A DNA stretch of 64,000 bases from Sporosarcina sp. FSL W7-1349. GTDB lineage: Bacteria > Bacillota > Bacilli > Bacillales_A > Planococcaceae. Position 1 is the stretch's first letter; the number at the start of each line of letters is the position of its first letter. Both the position numbers and the translations under genes were made by a program. The DNA is taken from positions 1,922,001 to 1,986,000 of the forward strand of contig NZ_JBBOOK010000001.1 of the NCBI RefSeq assembly GCF_038003045.1. The letters are read 5' to 3'. The notes under the pieces are model-generated. The model was not told where the DNA came from. It did not search any database and saw nothing but the letters and a program-made list of their open reading frames with translations. Positions 33,935 through 42,026 of the stretch are shown one piece after another.

Positions 33935-35218
33935 TCAAACGAATTGCGCTGTTTCAGTAGAACCTGCCATTGCTGTTGTCGAAGACTTCCCTTCGGAAAT
34001 GACTTGTGCCACTTCGTCGAAGTATCCTGTACCCACTTCACGCTGGTGACGTGTTGCAGTGTATCCTTTTGCTTCGTTGTCGAATTCCGCTTGTTGAAGC
34101 TCGGAGTATGCACCCATTCCGCGAGTTTTATAGCCATGAGCCAATTCGAACATGCTGTGGTTCAATGTGTGGAAACCTGCAAGTGTAACGAATTGGAACT
34201 TGTAACCCATTTTGCCAAGCTCAACTTGGTATTTCTCGATTGTTTCATCATCCAAGTTCGCTTTCCAGTTGAATGAAGGCGAGCAGTTATAAGCCAACAT
34301 TTTTCCTGGGAACTTCGCATGGATAGCATCCGCGAATTCTTTCGCTTCTTCTAGTGATGGGTGGGATGTTTCACACCATACAAGATCAGCATATTCTGCG
34401 TAAGCGAGTCCACGAGCAATTGCTTGCTTGATGCCTGGGTTCGTTTTGAAGAAACCTTCCGGCGTGCGCTCTCCTGTGATGAATTCTTTGTCAGCCGGAT
34501 CGATGTCGCTTGTTACCATGTCGGCAGCATCAGCATCCGTACGAGCGATGATAATCGTGTCAACACCCAGAACGTCAGCAGCTAGACGAGCAGCTGTCAA
34601 GTTGCGGATTGCGTTTTGCGTAGGTAGAAGAACTTTTCCGCCCAAGTGACCGCATTTCTTCTCGGAAGCGAGTTGGTCTTCCAAGTGAACCCCTGCAGCA
34701 CCCGCTTCGATCATGCCCTTCATCAATTCGAAAACGTTCAATGGTCCACCGAAACCGGCTTCCATGTCGGCTACGATTGGAGCGAACCAGTCGAACTCGT
34801 CTTCGCGGCCTTCCGCGTGATCGATCTGGTCAGCACGCTGAAGCGCTTGGTTGATGCGTTTTACAACAGCCGGCACCGAGTTTGCCGGATATAAGCTTTG
34901 GTCAGGATACATATGGCCTGCGAGGTTCGCATCTGCCGCCACTTGCCACCCACTTAGATAGATGGCTTGAAGTCCTGCTTTGACTTGTTGAACGGCCTGG
35001 TTCCCTGTCAGTGCGCCAAGTGCATTGATGAAATCTTCTTCGTGAAGAGATTTCCACAGGCGAGCCGCACCTTTTTCAGCCAATGTATGTCTAATTTGCA
35101 AAGATCCGCGTAGTTTCACAACATCTTCAGCTGTGTAGCTCCGTTTAATCCCTTTCCATCTGCTATCTTCCGCCCAGCTTTTCTCCAGTTGTGCAATTTG
35201 TTCTTGTCTTGTTGACAT
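33935..35218 (-). CDS. aceA: Isocitrate lyase
   Basis: A 427-residue TIM-barrel enzyme that splits isocitrate into glyoxylate and succinate in the glyoxylate shunt. The active-site loop [13 protein letters not shown] carries the catalytic Cys. Other conserved pieces are [32 protein letters not shown] and WCETSHPS, and [11 protein letters not shown] chose ATG 35218 (AAGGCGGG ahead) over an upstream in-frame ATG at 35251, since family members begin close to [12 protein letters not shown]. No malate synthase is in the window. A LytTR regulator is divergent from it across a 220-bp AT-rich gap. Confidence 0.96.
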   Translation of the reverse strand: MSTRQEQIAQLEKSWAEDSRWKGIKRSYTAEDVVKLRGSLQIRHTLAEKGAARLWKSLHEEDFINALGALTGNQAVQQVKAGLQAIYLSGWQVAADANLAGHMYPDQSLYPANSVPAVVKRINQALQRADQIDHAEGREDEFDWFAPIVADMEAGFGGPLNVFELMKGMIEAGAAGVHLEDQLASEKKCGHLGGKVLLPTQNAIRNLTAARLAADVLGVDTIIIARTDADAADMVTSDIDPADKEFITGERTPEGFFKTNPGIKQAIARGLAYAEYADLVWCETSHPSLEEAKEFADAIHAKFPGKMLAYNCSPSFNWKANLDDETIEKYQVELGKMGYKFQFVTLAGFHTLNHSMFELAHGYKTRGMGAYSELQQAEFDNEAKGYTATRHQREVGTGYFDEVAQVISEGKSSTTAMAGSTETAQFV

Positions 35219-35439
35219 TCCAATCCCGCCTTCCAAAATAGTTGACTTCATTTAGAATTAAAATAATTCTTTTGGACTGTTTCACAACAGTTGAAGTTGT
35301 TATACAGTAATATATAACAGTATGTTTTAAAAGTCACAACATTTTGATGAATGAGGGAAAATTCAGGATGAAATGGGAATGAGCCTGATGAATAAGTATT
35401 TTTTCAGATTAGTAGAAATGTTAAAAAGGGGAGTTTGAG

Positions 35440-36084
35440 ATGAAAAAAGAGATTTTGCATCAATACACCGGACTGTTGAAAGACTGGATTCCAAAGGATG
35501 CGTCCCTTGCCATTGCGGCGGGCGACCGGTATATCTACTATGCTGCCGGCCTTCACGACATCCTTTTGAAAGAGGGGCAAGCGGTTCAGCCCGGCAGTTT
35601 GGCGGACCGCACGATTCAAAAAGGCGTTAAAGTAGAAGATTTGATGAATGATACATGGTTCGGCGTCCCCTATTATGGCATCAGTTACCCGATCGACGTC
35701 CAAGGAACCCCAGGCGCCTTGATCATTATCCTACCGCCCAATTATCAAGTCTTGGAGACATACCAATATTTAACGGGGAAACAGGAGGATGAATGGTGCC
35801 CGATTGCCATCGAACAAGTCACACACATTGAAAGCATGCAGAAGAAAACATGGTTCTATGCCGAAGAAGAGCAATACAGCACAAGCCGGACGTTAAAAGA
35901 ATTGCAGATACGGCTTCCGAAAAACTTTCTGCGCATCCACCGTTCCTATATCGTCAATATTTCTTATATAGGAAAGATTACGAGGGACTTCTCCTCTAAT
36001 TTCATTGTCCAACTGAAGGATGGAACAGAACTGCCTGTCAGTCAAAAGTATATGGGCGAACTGCGGATGACGCTTGGTTTTTAA
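35440..36084 (+). CDS. LytTR-family DNA-binding regulator
   Basis: A 214-residue protein. The C-terminal ~100 residues are a LytTR DNA-binding domain (IEQVTHIESMQKKTWFYAEE, LPKNFLRIHRSYIVNISYIG and the closing LPVSQKYMGELR). The N-terminal ~110 residues are not a response-regulator receiver; they contain an IAAGDRYIYYAAG stretch and may be a PAS-like ligand-sensing domain. It lacks the phosphoacceptor domain of AgrA/LytR. It is divergent from isocitrate lyase, so control of aceA in answer to a metabolite is a fair inference. GGGGAG precedes ATG 35440. Confidence 0.85.
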   Translation: MKKEILHQYTGLLKDWIPKDASLAIAAGDRYIYYAAGLHDILLKEGQAVQPGSLADRTIQKGVKVEDLMNDTWFGVPYYGISYPIDVQGTPGALIIILPPNYQVLETYQYLTGKQEDEWCPIAIEQVTHIESMQKKTWFYAEEEQYSTSRTLKELQIRLPKNFLRIHRSYIVNISYIGKITRDFSSNFIVQLKDGTELPVSQKYMGELRMTLGF

Positions 36085-36139
36085 GGGCGGATTCGGCATT
36101 AATTAGGAAGGGAATGGATAGAAGGAGGAGTGATACACT

Positions 36140-36307
36140 TTGGAACTTATCACAATCGGCCATTCCACACACTCGGAGGAGGGGTTTCTGAAACTGTTGC
36201 AGGACAGCGAAATCCAGCGGCTCGTCGACGCGCGAGCCTTTCCGGGCAGCCCACATTTCAGCCAAAATCAAATGCAGGTCTGGCTAAACGAAGGTATCAG
36301 CACTTGA
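36140..36307 (+). pseudogene. Truncated DUF488 gene, cut by a repeat array
   Basis: From TTG 36140, with AAGGAGGAG nine bases ahead, 55 residues can be read: ELITIGHSTHSEEGFLKLLQ, then LVDARAFPGSPHFSQNQ, then the stop. This is the N-terminus of a DUF488 protein (normally about 120-180 residues; the IGHST and DxRxFPGS motifs are typical). The frame runs straight into the family B array at 36297, where it stops. The remainder of the gene is missing. Confidence 0.75.
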
Positions 36308-36515
36308 CGCGAGTTTTCAGCAGGCACAGGAAGTTATCAGCACTTAACGCGAATTTTCGGCGCGGACAATAGACTATGAGCGGGGAAGCTAAAGTTATCA
36401 GCGCGAACTACAGACTTATGGGCGTGGAAGCATAGTTATAAGCGCGGGAAACGGATTTATCGGCGCTTGACCTGGAGTTATGAGCGCGAAACACGAAGTT
36501 ATGAGCACGACAACG
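36297..36515. repeat. Degenerate tandem array, family B (period ~20 bp)
   Basis: About eleven units such as TATCAGCACTTGACGCGAGT, TATCAGCACTTAACGCGAAT, TATGAGCGCGAAACACGAAG and TATAAGCGCGGGAAACGGAT follow one another with a 19-22-bp period. The array begins inside the DUF488 remnant and ends before the terminator of the pyruvyl transferase gene. The same units occur, reversed, at 44095-44640. The rest of the 36308-36649 gap holds no supported gene. Confidence 0.8.
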
Positions 36516-36605
36516 GTTTTAGGAGTGCGGTTGTTTCCCCATTTTCTGCAATCACTCGTCAATTACTATCACCACGTTGCAATTCCTTTGATTCATCCCT
36601 TCAAA

Positions 36606-36648
36606 TTGAAAAACCCGGAAGCAGCACGCATGCTGCCCCCAGGTTTTG
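36606..36648 (-). terminator. Probable terminator of the pyruvyl transferase gene
   Basis: On the minus strand AAAACCTGGG and GGCAGCATGC pair with GCATGCTGC-like and CCGGGTTTTT segments, with mismatches, followed by T-rich DNA. Confidence 0.6.
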
Positions 36649-36649
36649 A

Positions 36650-37792
36650 TCATTTCTTCACAGCGCTTCGGAATTGCTCGGTTCCCTTCATTGCATCCTC
36701 GTAGAGGAGGACGGATAGCTCCTTCGTTCGCTCGGAGGTTCCTGTCCAGTCCCCTTCCATTTCAGTAAAGGCTTCCAAAAATAAATCATGGTTTTGATTA
36801 ATTTCGGAAATGGGGAATGCGAATTGCTCCAATTCTGCCAGCTTCATGAAATCATTTACTTTATGATGATAGGAAATCGCCATGACGGGCGTTTCTGTGC
36901 ATGTGGCCAAGATCAAGGAGTGCAGGCGTGTCCCGATGACGATGTCTTGCTGTGCCGTGACGTCCAAAATCCGTTCCGGCAACAGATTCTCGTCGATGAT
37001 CGACGTGCGATCCGCGTATGTCATCTTCGCTTGAATATCCTTTGTCACGTCCGCGTCCTGCGGATATTTTGTAGCGAAGAAATTGATTTTTACATCATGC
37101 TGCTCTGCCAAGCGGTCGAGATTCCGCGCCATCCCTTCCACGTAGTCGTCATATCGCGAAACGTCTTCCTCCGGCCAATAACCGGCATGGTAATACGGAA
37201 CTGCCGTCACCCCAATACTCACCGGCACCGCGGAAGGTTCCCGTGTGCCCTCTCGCAATGAGAATGCCGGGTCGCCGATCACCTGAATGGACTGCTTCAC
37301 GCCGATCGACTGCAGCAATTCCTTTGATTCTGGATCCCGGACGGACACGCTGTCGGCGTGCTTGCACATATAGCGGATGAACCATTTCCCAAGCCCGGTG
37401 TTAAGCGGACCGGCTCCACAGCCATAGACGACGTAGGGTACCCCACTGTTTTTTGCCATCATCGCATACGATCCGAATAACGGCGCTTCCCTTCCATATA
37501 AGTCCATAAGGATACCGCCGCCCCCGATGATGAGCAAATCGAGTGTCTTGACGATTTTCCGGTTTGCTGAAAACGTCTTCCCGAACGTCTTGACGGCATT
37601 TCCGTTTTTATAATAAAGCGGAAAGCTTGTCACACCGTAGCGTGTCGCCGTCTGTTTCGGATTATTGCTGAACACCGTCAAATCGCTCCGACCTATATCG
37701 AAAGTGGACGTCACCTGCTTGATGATGCTGAGCAGGATCGCCTCATCCCCGTTATTATCATTTCCATAATTTCCGACAATCCCAATTTTCAT
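36650..37792 (-). CDS. Polysaccharide pyruvyl transferase family protein (CsaB-like)
   Basis: A 380-residue protein beginning IGIVGNYGNDNNGDEAILLS, the N-terminal motif of the WcaK/CsaB family, with IIGGGGILMDLYG and the C-terminal GTRLHSLILATCTETPVMAI, whose Arg-His pair is conserved. These enzymes attach pyruvate from phosphoenolpyruvate to sugars. CsaB pyruvylates the secondary cell-wall polysaccharide that SLH domains bind. Six SLH proteins are encoded in the window, so this role is likely, though not proven. Confidence 0.85.
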   Translation of the reverse strand: MKIGIVGNYGNDNNGDEAILLSIIKQVTSTFDIGRSDLTVFSNNPKQTATRYGVTSFPLYYKNGNAVKTFGKTFSANRKIVKTLDLLIIGGGGILMDLYGREAPLFGSYAMMAKNSGVPYVVYGCGAGPLNTGLGKWFIRYMCKHADSVSVRDPESKELLQSIGVKQSIQVIGDPAFSLREGTREPSAVPVSIGVTAVPYYHAGYWPEEDVSRYDDYVEGMARNLDRLAEQHDVKINFFATKYPQDADVTKDIQAKMTYADRTSIIDENLLPERILDVTAQQDIVIGTRLHSLILATCTETPVMAISYHHKVNDFMKLAELEQFAFPISEINQNHDLFLEAFTEMEGDWTGTSERTKELSVLLYEDAMKGTEQFRSAVKK

Positions 37793-37904
37793 TGAAAAAC
37801 TTCCTTCGTCAAATATTTCTTCCAGTATACCATAGCCTAACGGGTTTCCGCTCCAGGCGGATGCTCTCTGACCAATGCCCGAAAAGTAGGCATCTCAAAA
37901 GAAC

Positions 37905-37934
37905 AGGAGGACCGCCGTCTCCAGCAGTCCTCCT
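37905..37934 (-). terminator. Terminator of the SLH phosphodiester glycosidase gene
   Basis: AGGAGGAC pairs perfectly with GTCCTCCT (37905-37912 with 37927-37934). On the minus strand the hairpin is followed by GTTCTTTTG. Confidence 0.8.
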
Positions 37935-37944
37935 TTACATCCTA

Positions 37945-40203
37945 TTATTTATCCATCGCACGATACAGGAAGGCGCTGAATTGAGCACGGTTGACCGGCT
38001 TGTCCGGTTCGAAGTTGCCTTTTTCATTTCCTGTTGTGATGTTATGGTTTGCTAGAATATGAATTTGCTTGTACGCCCAGTGTTTTGATGGGACATCTTT
38101 GAATTTCTTCGCGGACTCGCCTTGCAGCTTATACGCCTTAACAAGGATAGCCGCCATTTGGGCACGGGTCAGTTTTCCGGCCGGATCAAAGGTGCCGTCC
38201 CCTTTCCCACCTACTAAATTCGCACCAGCAATCGCGTTGATTTCATTGAAATAGCGATGCGAGGCCGGGACGTCTTTGAACTTTTGGGCCCCTGCCTTCG
38301 ATGTGTCCAGATTGAAGACCCGGCTCAGGATGACCGCCGCATGCTCACGAGACAATGTATTGCCTGGATTGAATTTCCCATCCACATCCCCCTTGATATA
38401 ACCAAGGTCCTTCAGATGACGGATTTCCGTATAGTACGCATAATCCGCAGGAATATCCTTGAATGCAGGTGTACCGTCTTTGATTGTAACTGGGATGCTT
38501 GTTGTTTTCGTACCGAGCGTCACGTTCACTTGGCCTTTGCCTGGTTTCGAGGCAGCTTTGAAACTACCGGTCTGTGAAATGGTTCCGATATCACCGGTGA
38601 CACTCCATTTCAACTGTTCTGGTGAATAAATGACAGGCTTTCCTTGTGCATCAGTCGCTGTTGCTTTGAATGCAACTGTTGCCCCAGGTGCTACACTGGA
38701 TGATGTCGGTGACACTGTCAGACGAGCCGGAGCGTCGACAACTGTGATTGGGAACGATTGCTCCGCATTTCCGTAACGGACCAATAGACGGTCAGCTCCC
38801 GCTTTAGTCGCCGTATAGCTAAGTCCGGATCCTGTTACATTCCCTTTTTCAGATTGGATAACGACTTGATTCGTATCCACTTTCAACGGGTTGTAATACG
38901 CATCAAGTACATGGTTCACTTTCACGGACGCTTTGGATCCGACGAGCATCTCCCCGATTTGAGATCGGTTGGCGCTGATAATGGCCGGATCACTCACAGG
39001 TGCCGTGCTGATCGCTTCAATGATTGCGGAAACTTGCCGCTCTGCCGAATTGGAAGTCCGGTTCGCCAGGAAGACTGTATTGCTTCCATGGTTCCGCACG
39101 CCCATCGCGGTCGATCCACCCCCATCGAAATTCAATGCGCGGTCATACCCTTGCGCCGCCAAGTAGTTCGCAAATTGCGTCAGCGACATGCCGTTGCTGT
39201 AGCCGCTTCGGCTATCTACTGTCACGAGATGAACTTTCTTCTTATCCTTGCTGATGGCAACGGCCGTGCGGGCTGTCCGCGCGGTTGCCCGTGAATTGGA
39301 TGTGTTCATCGTAATGTTCGGCTTGCCGTCCTTCAACAGCATCGGGCCGCTTGCCAACATGAACTGGGAATCTTTCCATTTGTCGTCAATTGATAAGGAG
39401 AGAGTGACTTCCTCGCCAATCTGCATGCTTTTGTACCGATCAAGACCGACTTTGCCGTGGACCGAGAGGACAAATCCTGTTTTCGGGATTTCCACTTTCT
39501 CTTTCGAACCGTAATCCCGCACTTTGACTACTTTCCCAGTCACTTGCTGCCCGTAATGGGTAGACGTGATTGGTTGCCCCGTATCGATAACCACTTCCAT
39601 TCCGTATTGGTTGGAGTTGGTGTATTTATCGATGTATTGCGGCGTAAAGATGATCATCTCATCGTCTTGCCGTTGACGGTTCAGCCCCGTCAATTGATAG
39701 TTTGTCCCTCTGTAATTCAAATGGACATTAAAATTGTAGTGATCGATTTCCGCAAGTCCATCTTTTGTGACACCAAACGCAATCGGCTGGCTCACATAAT
39801 AATTCGAAGACTTGGAAATGACGCCGCCGTTGATGATTTCATTCCCTTGGGAAATCAAGTACATCGGCAGCCCGCTCGTCATATCGAAAAACGAAGCGTT
39901 GATCGCGCCGACTACACGATGGCCGTCCTTTGAATCCCGGTTCGCGAGTGCGGTCGTTGTTGCCCGTTTGGCAATCGGCGAAGGCAATCCAATACCCAAT
40001 TTCGTATATGTATCACTTAAATCTACTGTAATATGATTCATATAACTGGAACCCGAATATGTATATTGCGAATAGGTCACGCCGGAGGATACCGGATAAC
40101 TTTTCGTCGATTGCTGTTTGGCCGAAGCCCCTGTTGGCAATGAAAACAGAAGTGAGGCAGCAATCGTGGCCGTGGCTATTTTTTTCCCTAGACTTTTCTT
40201 CAA
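37945..40203 (-). CDS. SLH-anchored phosphodiester glycosidase (NAGPA domain) with Ig-like domain
   Basis: A 752-residue secreted protein: signal peptide (~1-28, ending ASA), a NAGPA/phosphodiester-glycosidase domain (~35-395, with VVGAINASFFDM, MLASGPMLLKDGK, HLVTVDSRSGYSNGMSL and NFDGGGSTAM), a Big_2-like domain (~490-575) and three C-terminal SLH modules (~580-752; LSREHAAVIL, LTRAQMAAIL, VNRAQFSAFL). NAGPA domains remove N-acetylglucosamine from phosphodiesters, so trimming of a teichoic-acid-like polymer is possible. The start is odd: TTG 40203 begins the signal peptide but has no ribosome-binding site near it (see findings). Confidence 0.9.
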   Translation of the reverse strand: MKKSLGKKIATATIAASLLFSLPTGASAKQQSTKSYPVSSGVTYSQYTYSGSSYMNHITVDLSDTYTKLGIGLPSPIAKRATTTALANRDSKDGHRVVGAINASFFDMTSGLPMYLISQGNEIINGGVISKSSNYYVSQPIAFGVTKDGLAEIDHYNFNVHLNYRGTNYQLTGLNRQRQDDEMIIFTPQYIDKYTNSNQYGMEVVIDTGQPITSTHYGQQVTGKVVKVRDYGSKEKVEIPKTGFVLSVHGKVGLDRYKSMQIGEEVTLSLSIDDKWKDSQFMLASGPMLLKDGKPNITMNTSNSRATARTARTAVAISKDKKKVHLVTVDSRSGYSNGMSLTQFANYLAAQGYDRALNFDGGGSTAMGVRNHGSNTVFLANRTSNSAERQVSAIIEAISTAPVSDPAIISANRSQIGEMLVGSKASVKVNHVLDAYYNPLKVDTNQVVIQSEKGNVTGSGLSYTATKAGADRLLVRYGNAEQSFPITVVDAPARLTVSPTSSSVAPGATVAFKATATDAQGKPVIYSPEQLKWSVTGDIGTISQTGSFKAASKPGKGQVNVTLGTKTTSIPVTIKDGTPAFKDIPADYAYYTEIRHLKDLGYIKGDVDGKFNPGNTLSREHAAVILSRVFNLDTSKAGAQKFKDVPASHRYFNEINAIAGANLVGGKGDGTFDPAGKLTRAQMAAILVKAYKLQGESAKKFKDVPSKHWAYKQIHILANHNITTGNEKGNFEPDKPVNRAQFSAFLYRAMDK

Positions 40204-40301
40204 TGAAACTGCTGTAGTAGTGATAACTGTGCACCTTCCTTTCCTATCAAACTACAGCTTAACAAAAGAGGTTCAACATTGCCATCCGCCATTGGAAGGA
40301 A

Positions 40302-40339
40302 AAAGCCGTCCAAGGAAAATTCATTCCCATGGACGGCTC
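40302..40339 (-). terminator. Terminator of the O-antigen-ligase-like gene
   Basis: On the minus strand AGCCGTCCA pairs with TGGACGGCT, followed by TTTTCC, three bases behind the stop codon. Confidence 0.85.
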
Positions 40340-40341
40340 TT

Positions 40342-41805
40342 TCATTCTTTTGGTTCATACAGCTTCCTATAAAGACCCGCCTGCGAGGCGAAAGCGCCAA
40401 AGAGGAGGAAGTAAAACATCGTGTACAATTTCAATTCCCATATATTATAGTAGAATCCGGAAAATCCGGTCGCAAGCCAGAAGGCGATCATGAATTTCCC
40501 GAACACGGTCTTCCGCTCTTTCCAGAACATCGCCAACATTCCGAGCAGGAATGCGGCAAACAGCACGACGCCGATGACCCCGGTTTCCGTGATGACTTGG
40601 ATGTATTGATTGTCGGAATAAAAATATTTTCCGCCGTAAATATCCGAACGAATGCCATAGTGGCTATAGATCGGCGAACCATAGGATAGCGTAGCCGAAC
40701 CGCCGAATGAACCGAAACCGGTTCCCGTAATCGGCTCATCCTTGAAGATTTCAAAACCTTTTTTAATATAGAAGAACCGTCCGCTTTCAGTCATGAGCGC
40801 TAGATTCTTTTCATTAAACGTTTCGCCAAACCGTTCCCCGATGCCCCCAGGACCGGTAGTCGGTGCCTTCACACCAAGCGACTGAACGAGCTGAACTCCC
40901 AAGTTGACCGGATAATACACAAGAATGATGGAGGCAATCCCCGTGATGACCAGCTTCTTTAACATTGGCCAGTTTCTCGTGGATAAAATGAAAACTGCTC
41001 CGAAGACAAAGGCCGAGATCCATGTCCCTCTAGAATAAGTAAGCACTAAAATACCGAGAAACAGGACGAGATTGATATTCAAAAACCATTTGTATTTCTC
41101 TGATTTATAGATTGCCTGCAAGTAGAATATCGCAATGATTCCGAAGAACAGCAACAACGCAAGCGAGTTCGGATTCCCCGGCAACCCGTAGATCCTGACG
41201 AAGTTCGTCGCGGATAATGTTTTATATTTCCACGCTTCCGGCAAGAACAGCTGACGCATCGACAGCTTCTCGACCAGTCCATGGACCGAAGAGATCAGGC
41301 CTGTCCAGACGACGACCCAGGCAAATCGCCGGTACCAACTGTCCGGCAAGAGCATGCGCGAAACAATATAGTACAGCATGTACATGATGAGGAACGTTCG
41401 GATTTGGAACAGAACGGAACCCGGCAGCACATCTTGCAAAATACCGCTCACTGATCCGAGAATAAGGAAAGCGAAAAACGCCCACTCGAACCATTTGAAT
41501 GTAAAAAGCGTTTTCCAATCCCGCCCGCTGGAAAGGACCAGTCGGATGAATGCGATGAACGTGATCAGGTCCCCGATCAGCTTCAACCCAGAATTCATCT
41601 CCAGCAGGAACGGCCGGATGCTGACGTAGACAACTAAGAACAATAAGCTTTGCTGCGGTTTCACAAAAGCATAAAACATGAAGAACAGCGACGTGATGAC
41701 AAGTGCAATTTTAGCCGGCAACGCTATCGCCAGAAGGACAACCACGATTGCTGCAATGAAAAACAATGTATTTGTATCACGCAATTTTTCTTGTAAGGTA
41801 GACAT
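40342..41805 (-). CDS. O-antigen ligase / Wzy-like membrane protein
   Basis: A 487-residue protein with about 12 membrane helices and one large outside loop (~residues 300-395), the layout of the O-antigen ligase/polymerase family (Wzy_C). The motif region LTYSRGTWISAFVFGAVFIL and the loop end SDNQYIQVITETGVIGVVLF are typical. In Gram-positive bacteria these enzymes polymerise or attach surface glycans. It lies alone on its transcript, divergent from the glucosaminidase at 42027. It may act on the glycan made by the genes at 25567-27949. Confidence 0.85.
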   Translation of the reverse strand: MSTLQEKLRDTNTLFFIAAIVVVLLAIALPAKIALVITSLFFMFYAFVKPQQSLLFLVVYVSIRPFLLEMNSGLKLIGDLITFIAFIRLVLSSGRDWKTLFTFKWFEWAFFAFLILGSVSGILQDVLPGSVLFQIRTFLIMYMLYYIVSRMLLPDSWYRRFAWVVVWTGLISSVHGLVEKLSMRQLFLPEAWKYKTLSATNFVRIYGLPGNPNSLALLLFFGIIAIFYLQAIYKSEKYKWFLNINLVLFLGILVLTYSRGTWISAFVFGAVFILSTRNWPMLKKLVITGIASIILVYYPVNLGVQLVQSLGVKAPTTGPGGIGERFGETFNEKNLALMTESGRFFYIKKGFEIFKDEPITGTGFGSFGGSATLSYGSPIYSHYGIRSDIYGGKYFYSDNQYIQVITETGVIGVVLFAAFLLGMLAMFWKERKTVFGKFMIAFWLATGFSGFYYNIWELKLYTMFYFLLFGAFASQAGLYRKLYEPKE

Positions 41806-42026
41806 GAACGAAATTTCCCTTTCTACGACTACTCGCTTCTAATATGGTGGAACAATTCCTCACCCATTATAACATCTTATTGGACGCTCTGGCGTCCTCT
41901 TTCGTTCCAATTTTAGAATCAATTGTGTTTTGAAGTTCATTGTGAAAGCAAATGAGAATATAGCACCTTATGAAATCGCTCCCACTCTGGTACTATGTAA
42001 GTAGATTACCAGAAGGAGGTTAACAG

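Noticed and set aside
40013..40234. 73-codon frame starting GTG with a good ribosome-binding site, minus strand
   Set aside because: It overlaps the SLH glycosidase signal peptide in another frame and its product (rich in His, Tyr and Ser, no motif) is not protein-like; kept only as evidence for the start-site puzzle.
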